Shown here: positions 16,927-25,506 of the stretch, one piece after another | Layout: each line of letters begins with the position of its first letter | How positions within the stretch are numbered: position 1 is the stretch's first letter | Origin: Nonomuraea turcica | GTDB lineage: Bacteria; Actinomycetota; Actinomycetes; Streptosporangiales; Streptosporangiaceae | Length of the DNA: 64,000 bases | Assembly: GCF_030718205.1 (NCBI RefSeq) | Contig: NZ_JAUZQF010000027.1 | Coordinates: 62,001-126,000, forward strand | Direction of reading: 5' to 3' | Translations under genes and position numbers: made by a program | Notes under the pieces: model-generated | What the model was told of the DNA's origin: nothing | Database searches by the model: none | Seen by the model: only the letters and a program-made list of their open reading frames with translations

Positions 16927-17487
16927 ATGCAAGATCCGAGCGAGCCGGATCGTCCCGAGATCCTGTCCGGACCAGGGGATGTCCGCCTGGCCCAGAGAAG
17001 CGACGGCCGCGGCGCCGAACCCCCGAAGAACAAGAAGAAGACCATCGCCATCGCCGTTTCGGCGCTCGTCGCCGTGCTCGCGGCGGGCGGCGTCGGCTAC
17101 ATGCTGGCCGCCAACCCCACCACTCCCGCCACGCAGCAGGGCACCGGCGGGCCCGCCGCCTCCCAGAGCGCCGACCCGAACTTCCAGGACGACGACGCCA
17201 CCATGGGGGATGTCGCCACCGACGCTCCCAAGGACGGCCTGCCGGACGACGGCAGCATGGGCGACGCCGACACCGATACGGGCACCGGCGGCGACCCCGC
17301 TGCCGACACCGGCGGCGACACCGGCTCGACGGGCTCCGACCCCTCACGCGGCACGACCCAGACCGGCACCGGCCAGCGGCCCTCGCCGTCCTCCCCCACC
17401 AAGGCGCCGCAGGCGCCGGAGGCCGACACCCCGGCGGACGGCCCGGCGGGCGAAGTCATCGGCCAGTGCGCCACGAGCGGCTGCTGA
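16927..17487 (+). CDS. Single-pass membrane protein with acidic extracellular tail, unknown function
   Basis: 186 aa: a 38-residue hydrophilic N-terminus with a KNKKK stop-transfer cluster, a transmembrane helix at about 39-60 (TIAIAVSALVAVLAAGGVGY), then a Gly/Asp/Thr-rich disordered tail and the terminal GQCATSGC. Predicted as cytoplasmic N-terminus with an exported tail. AGGAG about 11 bases before the ATG at 16927 supports the start. It is divergent from the membrane protein at 16215-16844, which has the same build: one helix, a low-complexity stalk and a Cys-containing end. No known domain. Confidence 0.6.
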   Translation: MQDPSEPDRPEILSGPGDVRLAQRSDGRGAEPPKNKKKTIAIAVSALVAVLAAGGVGYMLAANPTTPATQQGTGGPAASQSADPNFQDDDATMGDVATDAPKDGLPDDGSMGDADTDTGTGGDPAADTGGDTGSTGSDPSRGTTQTGTGQRPSPSSPTKAPQAPEADTPADGPAGEVIGQCATSGC

Positions 17488-17543
17488 GCCAACCGAACGA
17501 GCCAGTACCCCAGGGCTGCTGCTGAGAGCCGCCCCCAGGTGAA

Positions 17544-17589
17544 GTGGCTTGCCGTTAATGGACCGTATTGGACCTACGGCGGAAGCCAC
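17544..17589 (+). promoter_or_regulatory. Hairpin upstream of the PEP-mutase-family gene
   Basis: GTGGCTT-GCCGT (17544-17555) pairs with ACGGC-GG-AAGCCAC (17576-17589), a 12-bp stem with a two-base bulge and a 20-base loop, ending 21 bp before the ATG at 17611. It could be a terminator for the preceding gene or a leader structure. Confidence 0.4.
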
Positions 17590-17610
17590 CTTGCTCCGTA
17601 GGGTCGTCGT

Positions 17611-18351
17611 ATGACGACTGAGAAGGTGGGCGTGCTGCGCGCGCTGCACGTGCCCGGGAGCCCCCTGGTCCTGCCCAACATCTGGGACGCCGCCTCCGCA
17701 TGTGCCGTACAGGAGGCCGGTTTCCCGGCGGTCGCCACCGGCAGCGCCGCCGTCGCGAAGGTGCTCGGGTACGCGGACGGCGAGGGCACGCCGGTCGGCG
17801 AGATGATGGCCGCCATCTCCCGCATCACCAGGGCCGTGGACGTGCCGGTGACGGCCGATGTGGAACGCGGCTACGGGCTCAAGCCCGCCGAACTGGTGGA
17901 ACGGCTCGCTGCGGCCGGCGCTGTGGGCTGCAATCTGGAGGACACCGATCCCCGCACCGGCGAGCTGTTCGACGCGGGCGTCCAGGCGGAGTTTCTGGCC
18001 GAGGTGCGGGCGGCCGCCGGGCAGGATCTGGTGATCAATGCGCGGATCGACACGTACCTCCACGGCAGGACCTCCACGCAGGAGGCCGTCGAGCGCGCGC
18101 GGCTCTACCGCGAAGCTGGCGCCGACTGCGTCTACCCGATCACGCTGGCCGACGAGGACGGGATCCGGGCACTGGTGGCCGAGGTCGACGGGCCGGTCAA
18201 CATCCTGTTCAGGCCGGGCACGCCGTCGCTCGGGCGGCTGGCCGAGCTGGGGGTGGCCAGGATCAGCTTCGGGGGCGGGCTGCACAAGGCGGCCCACGCC
18301 TACGCCCAGAGCCTGTTCGCGAAGGTGCGGGACGGACAGAGCCCCTACTGA
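17611..18351 (+). CDS. Isocitrate lyase/PEP mutase-superfamily enzyme
   Basis: 246 aa, a TIM-barrel of the PEP mutase/isocitrate lyase superfamily. LVLPNIWDAASA opens the barrel; DVERGYG and NLEDTDP carry the Mg-binding acidic residues. The cysteine motif of true isocitrate lyases (KKCGH) and the extra length (over 400 aa) are absent, so it is not aceA. Members of this short branch include carboxyvinyl-phosphonate mutases, oxaloacetate decarboxylase-like enzymes and methylisocitrate lyase-like proteins; the substrate cannot be told. It stands alone after a hairpin. Confidence 0.8.
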   Translation: MTTEKVGVLRALHVPGSPLVLPNIWDAASACAVQEAGFPAVATGSAAVAKVLGYADGEGTPVGEMMAAISRITRAVDVPVTADVERGYGLKPAELVERLAAAGAVGCNLEDTDPRTGELFDAGVQAEFLAEVRAAAGQDLVINARIDTYLHGRTSTQEAVERARLYREAGADCVYPITLADEDGIRALVAEVDGPVNILFRPGTPSLGRLAELGVARISFGGGLHKAAHAYAQSLFAKVRDGQSPY

Positions 18352-18387
18352 CGAAGTGGCGGGCGGCGGCACCGTACGCTTGCGCTC

Positions 18388-19038
18388 GTGCTTGCCGCCG
18401 CGGCCGTCTGCCCGCCCACTCCGCTGATCGTGACCCAGCTGCCCGATCTCCGCTCCGCCTGCGACACCGCGATCGCCGGCCTGCTCGCGACCCGCCCCGA
18501 CACGCTCATCGTCGTCGGCGGGGACGGCCACGCCGCCTCGTACGGCGGCCACGCGACGGGCACCCTGCGCCCCTGGGGCCTGGACGTCACGGCCGGCCCC
18601 GGCGAGCCCGTCCTGCCGCTGTCCCTGACCGTCGGCCGCTGCCTCCTGCGTGACCGCGCCCCCGACGCCTTCCACTCCGTGGCCTTCGACGCCACGACCG
18701 AGGAGTGCCTGTCCCTGGGCGCCAAGCTGGCGGCGGCCGGGGAGCGGGTGGCGCTGCTGGTCATGGCCGACGGCTCGGCCTGCCTCACCTCCAAGGCCCC
18801 CGGCAGGTACGACGACGCCGCCCAGCCGTACGACGACCTGATCGCGGACGCCGTCGCCACCGCCGCCCCCGAAGCACTCGCCGCACTGGACCCCGAGGAA
18901 GCGGACCGCCTTTGGGTGAGCGGCAGGGCAGCCCTGCAAGTGCTGGCCGGAGCCGCGGAGACGGCGAGGCTGCACGGCCGCCTGCTCACGCGGGCGGCCC
19001 CCTACGGCGTCGGTTACATCGCCGGGCTGTGGACCTGA
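18388..19038 (+). CDS. Class III extradiol dioxygenase (LigB)-like protein
   Basis: 216 aa, starting with GTG at 18388. PPTPLIVTQLPDL near the N-terminus, LIVVGGDGHA and the C-terminal GYIAGLW resemble the LigB-like domain found as a stand-alone gene near miaA and dapF in actinomycetes. The true enzymes use two histidines and a glutamate to bind Fe(II). Here the corresponding sites are only partly recognisable, so catalytic activity is unproven. The last 25 bp overlap the 3' end of the convergent rnz. Confidence 0.7.
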   Translation: MLAAAAVCPPTPLIVTQLPDLRSACDTAIAGLLATRPDTLIVVGGDGHAASYGGHATGTLRPWGLDVTAGPGEPVLPLSLTVGRCLLRDRAPDAFHSVAFDATTEECLSLGAKLAAAGERVALLVMADGSACLTSKAPGRYDDAAQPYDDLIADAVATAAPEALAALDPEEADRLWVSGRAALQVLAGAAETARLHGRLLTRAAPYGVGYIAGLWT

Positions 19039-19928
19039 CGGCGCGGCACCGGGACCGTCATCAGGTCGCGGGCGAGCACGACCTCCCCGTCGTAGTGACG
19101 CCGTACCTCGGCCACGAAGGCCGGCTCGTCGGCGAACCCATACCGCTCCGAAAAGTGCGTGAGCACCAGCCTGCGCACCCCCGCGTCCGCCGCCACCAGC
19201 CCCGCCTCGAAGGCCGTCAGGTGCCCGTATTCCTTGGCCAGCGCGCTCTCCGACGACAGGAACGTGGACTCGATGACCAGCAGGTCCACGCCGGAGGCCA
19301 GCTCGAAGACCATGTCGCAGAGCCGGGTGTCCATGACGAACGCCACGCTCTGCCCCGGTTTGGGCACGCTGCATTCCTCGAGAGTGACGCCGCGTACGGA
19401 GCCGGTGCGCTGCAGCTCGCCGACCTCCGGGCCGCGGATGCCGTGGGCGGCCAGCTTGTCGGGCAACATGCGGCGGCCTGACGGCTCCTGCACGCGGTAG
19501 CCGTACGACTCGATGGGATGGGACAGGCGGCGCGCGATGATCGGCCCGACGCCGGCCAGGTGGCCGGAGACCGGATGCTCGCTGATGACCGGCGTGTCGG
19601 CGAAGGCGGCGGCGTGGCGCAACCGCCTCCAGTAGGTCTCCCCGGAGGCCGGGAACACCGCCCGCACCGGATGCCTGACCTTGTCGCGGGCGATGCGCTG
19701 GATGACCCCCGGAACGCCCAGGCAGTGGTCACCGTGGAAGTGCGTCACGCACACCCAGTGCACGTCGTGCGCGCTCAGCCCGGCGTGCACCATTTGCCGC
19801 TGTGTGCCCTCTCCCGGGTCGAACAGGAAGCCCTGACCGTCCCAGCGCAGAAGGTAGCCATTGTGGTTACGGTGTCGGGTAGGGACAGCGCTGGAGGTGC
19901 CCAGCACCACGAGCTCACGTGAGGACAT
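19014..19928 (-). CDS. rnz: Ribonuclease Z
   Basis: 304 aa, short-form RNase Z. The metallo-beta-lactamase motif THFHGDHCLG and later His/Asp ligands (MDTRLC, THFSERY) build the two-zinc site that trims the 3' end of tRNA precursors. The conserved N-terminus SSRELVVLGTSSAVPT fixes the start at ATG 19928; the frame is open 25 codons further upstream but those residues have no family counterpart. The start lies one base from the start of the divergent ogt, so no separate intergenic promoter exists. Convergent with the LigB-like gene at the other end. Confidence 0.93.
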   Translation of the reverse strand: MSSRELVVLGTSSAVPTRHRNHNGYLLRWDGQGFLFDPGEGTQRQMVHAGLSAHDVHWVCVTHFHGDHCLGVPGVIQRIARDKVRHPVRAVFPASGETYWRRLRHAAAFADTPVISEHPVSGHLAGVGPIIARRLSHPIESYGYRVQEPSGRRMLPDKLAAHGIRGPEVGELQRTGSVRGVTLEECSVPKPGQSVAFVMDTRLCDMVFELASGVDLLVIESTFLSSESALAKEYGHLTAFEAGLVAADAGVRRLVLTHFSERYGFADEPAFVAEVRRHYDGEVVLARDLMTVPVPRRQVHSPAM

Positions 19929-19929
19929 C

Positions 19930-20451
19930 ATGGCCCCAATGAAGGACGGCGTTGCCTTCGCTGACGTGCCGACGCCGGTGGGCACATTCGTGCTGGCCGT
20001 CACCGAGGCCGGTCTCGTCGCGTCGGGCTGGGGCTCCCGGGCGGGGCTGGCCGACCGGCTCGGGCTCGCGGAAGTCCATGATTCGGATCGTACGGCCTCC
20101 GTGGTCGCGGAGCTGAACGCTTATTTCGCCGGAGAGCTGAAGGAGTTCGAGACGCCCGTGGACTGGCGGCTCATGTCCGGCGCGCGCCTCCAGGTGCTCC
20201 AGGCCCTGCACAAGGTCCCGTACGGCACCGCCGTCACCTACGGCGAGCTGGCCCGGCTCAGCGGCTCGACGGTGCCGGCCCGCGGGATCGGCTCGATCAT
20301 GGGCTCCAACCCGATCCCGATCGTCGTCCCCTGCCACCGGGTGATCGCGGGCAACGGTCTGGGCGGTTTCAGCGGCGGCGAAGGTGTGGAGACCAAGCGC
20401 TGGCTGCTGACCCACGAGGGTTATCTGCAGCCGACACTGCTCGACCTCTAG
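19930..20451 (+). CDS. ogt: Methylated-DNA--protein cysteine S-methyltransferase
   Basis: 173 aa. PCHRVIAGNG contains the acceptor cysteine, and VPYGTAVTYGELA begins the DNA-binding domain. It removes O6-alkyl groups from guanine (and O4 from thymine) by suicidal transfer to the cysteine. GAGGAC before ATG 19930 supports this start; ATG 19939 is an in-frame alternative. Divergent from rnz with one base between the start codons, and 7 bp upstream of miaA, with which it is probably co-transcribed. Confidence 0.93.
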   Translation: MAPMKDGVAFADVPTPVGTFVLAVTEAGLVASGWGSRAGLADRLGLAEVHDSDRTASVVAELNAYFAGELKEFETPVDWRLMSGARLQVLQALHKVPYGTAVTYGELARLSGSTVPARGIGSIMGSNPIPIVVPCHRVIAGNGLGGFSGGEGVETKRWLLTHEGYLQPTLLDL

Positions 20452-20458
20452 CAAACTT

Positions 20459-21370
20459 GTGCACGTGCGCCAGCAGCCAGTCATCGCCGTCGTCGGCCCC
20501 ACCGCGGCCGGAAAGTCCGACCTTGCCGTGGAGATCGCGCTCCGCCTCGGGGGCCAGTGTGTCAACGCCGACTCCATGCAGCTCTACCGCGGGATGGACA
20601 TCGGCACCGCCAAGCTGAGCCCGGCCGAGATGCGCGGCGTCCCCCACCACCTGCTGGACATCTGGGACGTCACGGTCACCGCCAGCGTGGCCGAGTACCA
20701 GCGGCTGGCCAGGAAGGTCATCGACGCCGTCGAGGTGCCCGTGCTGGTGGGCGGCAGCGGCCTGTATGTGCGGGCGGCGCTCGACGACCTGGAGTTCCCC
20801 GGCACCGACCCGGACATCAGGGCGCGGCTGGAGGACGAGCTGGCCGAGCGGGGCCCGGCCCCGCTGTACGAGCGGCTGCGCGAGCGGGACCCGGCGGCCG
20901 CGGCGGCCATCCTGCCCAGCAACGGCCGCCGCATCGTGCGCGCGCTGGAGGTGATCGAGCATTCGGGCCGCCCGTTCTCGGCCACGATGCCGTCCTACGA
21001 CGCCGTCTACCCGAGCCTCCAAATCGGCCTCGACGTGCCCCGGCCGGAGCTGGACGAGCGGATCGCGCTCAGGGTCGAGCGGATGTGGCAGGCGGGCCTG
21101 GTCGAGGAGGTGCGGACGCTGCTCGGTCAGGGGCTGGCGGAGGGCCGCACGGCGAGCCGCGCCCTCGGATACGCCCAGGTCATCCGCTTCCTCGAGGGCG
21201 AATGGAGCGAGGAGCAGGCGATCGCGGAGACGATCAGGGCCACCAGGCGCTTCGCCCGCCGCCAGGAGTCGTGGTTCCGTCGCGATCCGCGGGTGTGCTG
21301 GCTGCCGTACGACGCCCCGGACCTCCTCGAGCGGTCCCTCGCGCGAGTCGCCGGCCATCCCTGCGCATAA
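20459..21370 (+). CDS. miaA: tRNA dimethylallyltransferase
   Basis: 303 aa. The P-loop GPTAAGKSDLAVE at about residues 12-24, then DSMQLYRGMDIGTAK and HHLLDIWD, are the family signatures. It transfers a dimethylallyl group to N6 of A37 in tRNAs reading UNN codons, the substrate for MiaB methylthiolation (encoded at 30080-31576). It begins with GTG at 20459; GTG two codons later is possible. Tightly placed between ogt and dapF on the same strand. Confidence 0.95.
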   Translation: MHVRQQPVIAVVGPTAAGKSDLAVEIALRLGGQCVNADSMQLYRGMDIGTAKLSPAEMRGVPHHLLDIWDVTVTASVAEYQRLARKVIDAVEVPVLVGGSGLYVRAALDDLEFPGTDPDIRARLEDELAERGPAPLYERLRERDPAAAAAILPSNGRRIVRALEVIEHSGRPFSATMPSYDAVYPSLQIGLDVPRPELDERIALRVERMWQAGLVEEVRTLLGQGLAEGRTASRALGYAQVIRFLEGEWSEEQAIAETIRATRRFARRQESWFRRDPRVCWLPYDAPDLLERSLARVAGHPCA

Positions 21371-21379
21371 ACTCCTACA

Positions 21380-22192
21380 ATGCGGTTTCTGAAGGGCCAC
21401 GGCACCGAGAACGACTTCGTCATCCTCCCCGATCCCGACGGCGCGGTCGACATGTCGACCGAGCTCGTCGCCAAGATCTGCGACAGAAGGGCCGGCATCG
21501 GAGCCGACGGCGTGCTGCGGGTGGTGCGCACGAAGCAGTGCCACGAGGTGGCCGAGCAGGCGGCCGCGGCCGAGTGGTTCATGGACTACCGCAACGCCGA
21601 CGGCAGCACGCCCGAGATGTGCGGAAACGGCGTGCGCGTGTTCGCCCGCTACCTGATCGACGCCGGGCTGGCCGATCCGCAGGAGTTCGCGGTGGCCACG
21701 CGGGGCGGCGTTCGCATGATCCGCGTCGAGCCCAACGGCGACATCACAGTCGACATGGGCAAGCCCGTCGTGCGCGGCCAGAGCGTGGCGAGCGTCGGCG
21801 GCCACGAATACACCGGCATCCACGTCGACATGGGCAACCCGCACCTGGCCTGTCCCATCGGCGACCCGGTCGTCCAGCTGGACCTCACCCACCAGCCCGG
21901 CTTCGACACCGGCGTCTTCCCCGCCGGGGTCAACATCGAGCTGTTCAACCCGGTCGGCACCAGCCGCGCGGTCATGCGCGTCTACGAGCGCGGCTGCGGC
22001 GAGACGCGTGCCTGCGGCACCGGCGCGGTGGCCACGGCGGTCGCCGCCGCGAGCCTGTCAGGCGACACCACCGGCACCTGGACCGTCGAGGTGCTCGGCG
22101 GCACGCTGACCGTGATCCTCGATGAGGACACGAGCTACCTTTCCGGTCCCGCCGTGCTCGTGGCGAGCGGGGACCTGATGCTTGCAGAATGA
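21380..22192 (+). CDS. dapF: Diaminopimelate epimerase
   Basis: 270 aa. The two catalytic cysteines lie in EMCGNGVRVFARYL and ACGTGAVATAV. It converts LL- to meso-diaminopimelate for peptidoglycan and lysine. KGHGTENDFVILPD is the conserved N-terminus, supporting ATG 21380, 9 bp after miaA. The miaA-dapF pair is standard in actinobacteria. Confidence 0.95.
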   Translation: MRFLKGHGTENDFVILPDPDGAVDMSTELVAKICDRRAGIGADGVLRVVRTKQCHEVAEQAAAAEWFMDYRNADGSTPEMCGNGVRVFARYLIDAGLADPQEFAVATRGGVRMIRVEPNGDITVDMGKPVVRGQSVASVGGHEYTGIHVDMGNPHLACPIGDPVVQLDLTHQPGFDTGVFPAGVNIELFNPVGTSRAVMRVYERGCGETRACGTGAVATAVAAASLSGDTTGTWTVEVLGGTLTVILDEDTSYLSGPAVLVASGDLMLAE

Positions 22193-22240
22193 TGTTCTCC
22201 TGAGGGATCCTGGGTCTACTTCACGGACCGAGGGGTGGAC

Positions 22241-22996
22241 ATGGCAGACCCACGCACCACCGCCGCGCAGGTGAAAGCGCCCATCGGCCAGTTCGGCGGC
22301 GGATTCATGATCTCCAGAGAGGCCAAGGCGATCTGCGACGAGCTCGGCCTCGGCGCACGCGAGCTCTATTTCAGGGGCCGCTGCGGCGTGCTCGGCGAGT
22401 GCGACGCCGACGTGGTCAATTCGGTCGTCGTCTTCTTTCCGCCCGCACACGTCGAGGAGAGCTGGAACGGCGGCCGCAAGCTTCCCGTCGACCAGGCCGT
22501 CGAGCTGTACGCCGAGGCGTGCCGGGCCTGGGGCAGGCGCAAGCTCGGCGACTACGACGGCTGCGCCAGAATCGCCGAGCTGCTCGAACGCGTCGTCCAG
22601 CGGGCTCCCTCCACCGGCGCCCCGCTGTTCGCGGGCTGGCGGAAGGTGCCGCTGGCCGACGACCCGCCCGCGCGGGCCGTCCAGCTCATGCACTGCGTAC
22701 GCGAGCTGCGCGGCGGCCTGCACGCCAACGCCGTGATCGCGGCCGGGCTGCACCCGCTGGAAGCCACGCTCGCCGCCGACCACGACGCGACCCCTTTCGG
22801 GCTCGCCGCGGGCAAGATGATCGCGAAGTTCTTCACTTGGCCCGAGCCGTACGCCACCCCTGCGCCCGAGGTGGTGGCGCGCCGCGCGGAGGTCGAGGAG
22901 CGTACCGACGATCTCATGGCATCCATGTTTTCGGCCCTCGACGACGGAGAAACGGACGAGCTGATCGAGCTCTTGCGTTTTGGGCACGCTCGTTGA
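22241..22996 (+). CDS. SCO6745-family protein
   Basis: 251 aa, all-helical and soluble by composition. The run GGGFMISREAKAICDELGL and the C-terminal WPEPYATPAPEVVARR match my recollection of the actinobacterial family called SCO6745, whose members resemble winged-helix proteins without known function. GAGGGG before ATG 22241 gives a better start than GTG 22235. It is 19 bp from the TPR-like gene and may share its transcript. Confidence 0.65.
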   Translation: MADPRTTAAQVKAPIGQFGGGFMISREAKAICDELGLGARELYFRGRCGVLGECDADVVNSVVVFFPPAHVEESWNGGRKLPVDQAVELYAEACRAWGRRKLGDYDGCARIAELLERVVQRAPSTGAPLFAGWRKVPLADDPPARAVQLMHCVRELRGGLHANAVIAAGLHPLEATLAADHDATPFGLAAGKMIAKFFTWPEPYATPAPEVVARRAEVEERTDDLMASMFSALDDGETDELIELLRFGHAR

Positions 22997-23015
22997 CCTG
23001 GCAGACTGACTGCCC

Positions 23016-25292
23016 ATGGACGTGGACATCTGGGCCTGGGTCGGCGACACCCAGCAGCAGCTTTCCGAGGCGGGCAACGTTGGCCTCGCCATGGCGCTGG
23101 GAGACCTCCCTGCACAGGCCTACGAGGGCCGATATCCCCAGCTCGACGTCATGGCCCCGGCCATCGCGCAGCAGGCAGAAGCCCTGGAGCTGCCCTGGCT
23201 CGAGTTCTACGCCCGCTACTGGCACCTGGTCGGCCGCATCGGCGACCGGGCGCAGGGCGCGGTCGCCATCGACGACGCGCAGCAGTTGGTGGCGTTCGCC
23301 CAGCGCGAAGACGTGCGCGAGTGCCCGTCCGCCCCGGCGGCGGTCGAGGCTCTGGCCATCACGTGGGCCAACACCGACGGCCCCGGTTACGCAAGCGAGC
23401 GTCTGGAGACGCTGGGGGCCTACATCGAGGGCATGAGCCCGGAGAAGCCCGCCTTCACCGGGCTCGTGACCCACTACGTCGCCGCTCTGATCGACGCCGG
23501 CAAGCCGGGCGAGGCCGTGACCTACGCCGAGTCCGCCGTCGAGCGGCTGCGCGTGGCCGGGCGCGAGGCCAGCTGGGAGCTCGGCGCCGAGAGCGCCCGC
23601 GCGCTGCTGGCGGCCGGCCGGCCGGAGGACGCGCTCAACGCGCTGCAGGCGGCCGCCGGGTTCCAGCCTGACGACCCGGTCGCCAAGGAGCACCGCGACG
23701 GCGTGCGCCGGGCGCTGATCCTGGCCAAGCTGGGCCGCACCGCCGAGGCCGTGGACGCGCTGCCCGATCTCGACGTGGTCGGCGAGCACCCACGCGTGTT
23801 CGTGGAGTGGTCGCGGGCCGTCGGCCTGCTGGCCGGTTCCTCGCAGATCACCAACACCTGGCAGCTCGGCCGCGTGCTGCGCCAGTGGATCGACTACTTC
23901 GGCATGATGGGCGGCTACCGCGCCCGCGTCGAGCTCGCGCTGATCGCGGGCGACCTGGCCGTCGCCCGGCAGGGCGTGTGGCAGGCCAGGCTGCTGGCCG
24001 ACCTGGCCGAGTCCGGCACCGCCGAGCTGCGCGACACCGAGGGCCTGGCCGAGCGCATCGCCGCACTGCGGGCCGCCGCCGACGCCGCCGCCGAGCCCGA
24101 GGCCCCTGGGCCGCTCGATGACCGGGTGGGCCTGTTCGACGCGGCCGACGGCTTCAACGCCGACCCGGAGAAGTGGGTCGGCTGGCTGGCGCCGCTGTCC
24201 GGCGAGGACCTCGAGGCCACCCGCCGCCACACCACGACAGTCGGCTTCCTCGGCTACCCCGCCACGGGCGCCGACATCTACTGGAGCCTGCTCGTCGACT
24301 CGGGCAAGATCGCCGAGGCTGAGGAAGACGACGTGGCCTTCCTGACCACGCTGCTCATCGAGGCCCGCCAGGACGAGCGGCTGGAGCAGATGGCCGCGAT
24401 GTTGCCGCACGCCGCCCAGCAGGTGGCGCTCGCCCGCCTGCACAGCGCGCGGGAGCGGTGGGAGGAGGCGCTCGACGCCGCCGAGCACGCCGTAGCGGCC
24501 GGGGCCGACATCGAGGCCCGCCGCCTGCTGTCCGGCGCCGCCCAGCAGCTCGACCAGAACGCCAAGGCCGCCCAGTCGCTGCTCGAGGTGATCGACGAGC
24601 TCAGCGACGAGGACGTCTGGCGCATGATCGTCATGGCCACCTCGGCGGAGGACTGGGACACCGTACGCAGGGGCGCGGCCAAGATCGGCATGCCGATCAA
24701 GTCCAAGGAAGGGCCGATCGAGGAGGAAATGGGCCTCATCCGGGTCATCCTCCCCGCCCCCGACGGTGGACAGCGCCAGGTGCTGTCGATCCGCACCGGC
24801 CCCGCCACCGCGCGGCTGGCGCTGCCCCAGCCGCGCGGCATGGACTACAACGCCGGCGACCTGGTGGTCTTCGACCCGCAGCTGCTGGAGCCCGTGCCGG
24901 AGGACCCGCAGGAGCAGCAGAACTTCGTGCCACCCTTCGCCGCCGTGCGCATCCTGCGGCCCGGCGGCTACACCAGCTACTTCTTCGACGGCGCGGCGCC
25001 GAGCGAGGAGGACTGGGCGGAGTTCACCGAGGTCATGGCCGAGCGCGGCTGGCCGATGTGGGTTTACAGCGACGAAAACTACAAGGTCAACCACCCGACG
25101 AGCGGGGAGCCGCTGCCGGGCGTGTTCGGCTGGGTCGCGGTGCCGCCGGACGTCTCGCCCTCCGAGGTCGACGCGCTGCTCGACGACGCGACCGAGCGGT
25201 GGGTGCATCCGCTGGCCTGGCTGGACCTGGCGCGGGAGATCGACGTCGAGGTCGAGCGGCACGAGCGGATCGTCAAGGAATACGGCCTCTAA
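23016..25292 (+). CDS. Large TPR-like repeat protein, unknown function
   Basis: 758 aa, soluble, mainly alanine-rich helical hairpins from about residue 80 to 560 that look like degenerate tetratricopeptide repeats (for example ALIDAGKPGEAVTYAESAVE and RWEEALDAAEHAVAAGAD). The C-terminal 190 residues change character: VILPAPDGGQRQVLSIRTGP, then a tryptophan-rich mixed alpha/beta domain. The combination suggests a scaffold with a ligand or effector domain. I cannot name a family. The ATG at 23016 is 19 bp after the SCO6745-family gene. Confidence 0.6.
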   Translation: MDVDIWAWVGDTQQQLSEAGNVGLAMALGDLPAQAYEGRYPQLDVMAPAIAQQAEALELPWLEFYARYWHLVGRIGDRAQGAVAIDDAQQLVAFAQREDVRECPSAPAAVEALAITWANTDGPGYASERLETLGAYIEGMSPEKPAFTGLVTHYVAALIDAGKPGEAVTYAESAVERLRVAGREASWELGAESARALLAAGRPEDALNALQAAAGFQPDDPVAKEHRDGVRRALILAKLGRTAEAVDALPDLDVVGEHPRVFVEWSRAVGLLAGSSQITNTWQLGRVLRQWIDYFGMMGGYRARVELALIAGDLAVARQGVWQARLLADLAESGTAELRDTEGLAERIAALRAAADAAAEPEAPGPLDDRVGLFDAADGFNADPEKWVGWLAPLSGEDLEATRRHTTTVGFLGYPATGADIYWSLLVDSGKIAEAEEDDVAFLTTLLIEARQDERLEQMAAMLPHAAQQVALARLHSARERWEEALDAAEHAVAAGADIEARRLLSGAAQQLDQNAKAAQSLLEVIDELSDEDVWRMIVMATSAEDWDTVRRGAAKIGMPIKSKEGPIEEEMGLIRVILPAPDGGQRQVLSIRTGPATARLALPQPRGMDYNAGDLVVFDPQLLEPVPEDPQEQQNFVPPFAAVRILRPGGYTSYFFDGAAPSEEDWAEFTEVMAERGWPMWVYSDENYKVNHPTSGEPLPGVFGWVAVPPDVSPSEVDALLDDATERWVHPLAWLDLAREIDVEVERHERIVKEYGL

Positions 25293-25315
25293 GGGCCTCC
25301 GAGGTGCTGGGCGCC

Positions 25316-25490
25316 CCGGTCTCGACAGCATGTCGGGGCCGGGGCGTTTCGGTCTGGACAGCATGCGGAGGGCGGAGCATTCCGGTCTCGGCAGCACGTG
25401 CGCGTCGAGGCCGTCCCCGAAGGAAGGCACGCAGTGTGGCACTCTCGTCCTAACGAAACGCGCGTGCGGGATCGTTTCGGTCTCGACCGG
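25316..25490. repeat. Dispersed 14-bp repeats in the gap before the SDR gene
   Basis: The 214-bp gap holds CGGTCTCGACAGCA-like copies at about 25317, 25350, 25384 and 25478 (the last only partly conserved), the first three spaced about 33 bp. No ORF of substance or hairpin is apparent. They look like residue of a decayed tandem array. Confidence 0.5.
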
Positions 25491-25506
25491 GAGGGCGGGG
25501 GTTGAC

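Noticed and set aside
17611..18351. Isocitrate lyase for the glyoxylate bypass
   Set aside because: Too short and without the catalytic cysteine motif; it belongs to the PEP mutase branch.
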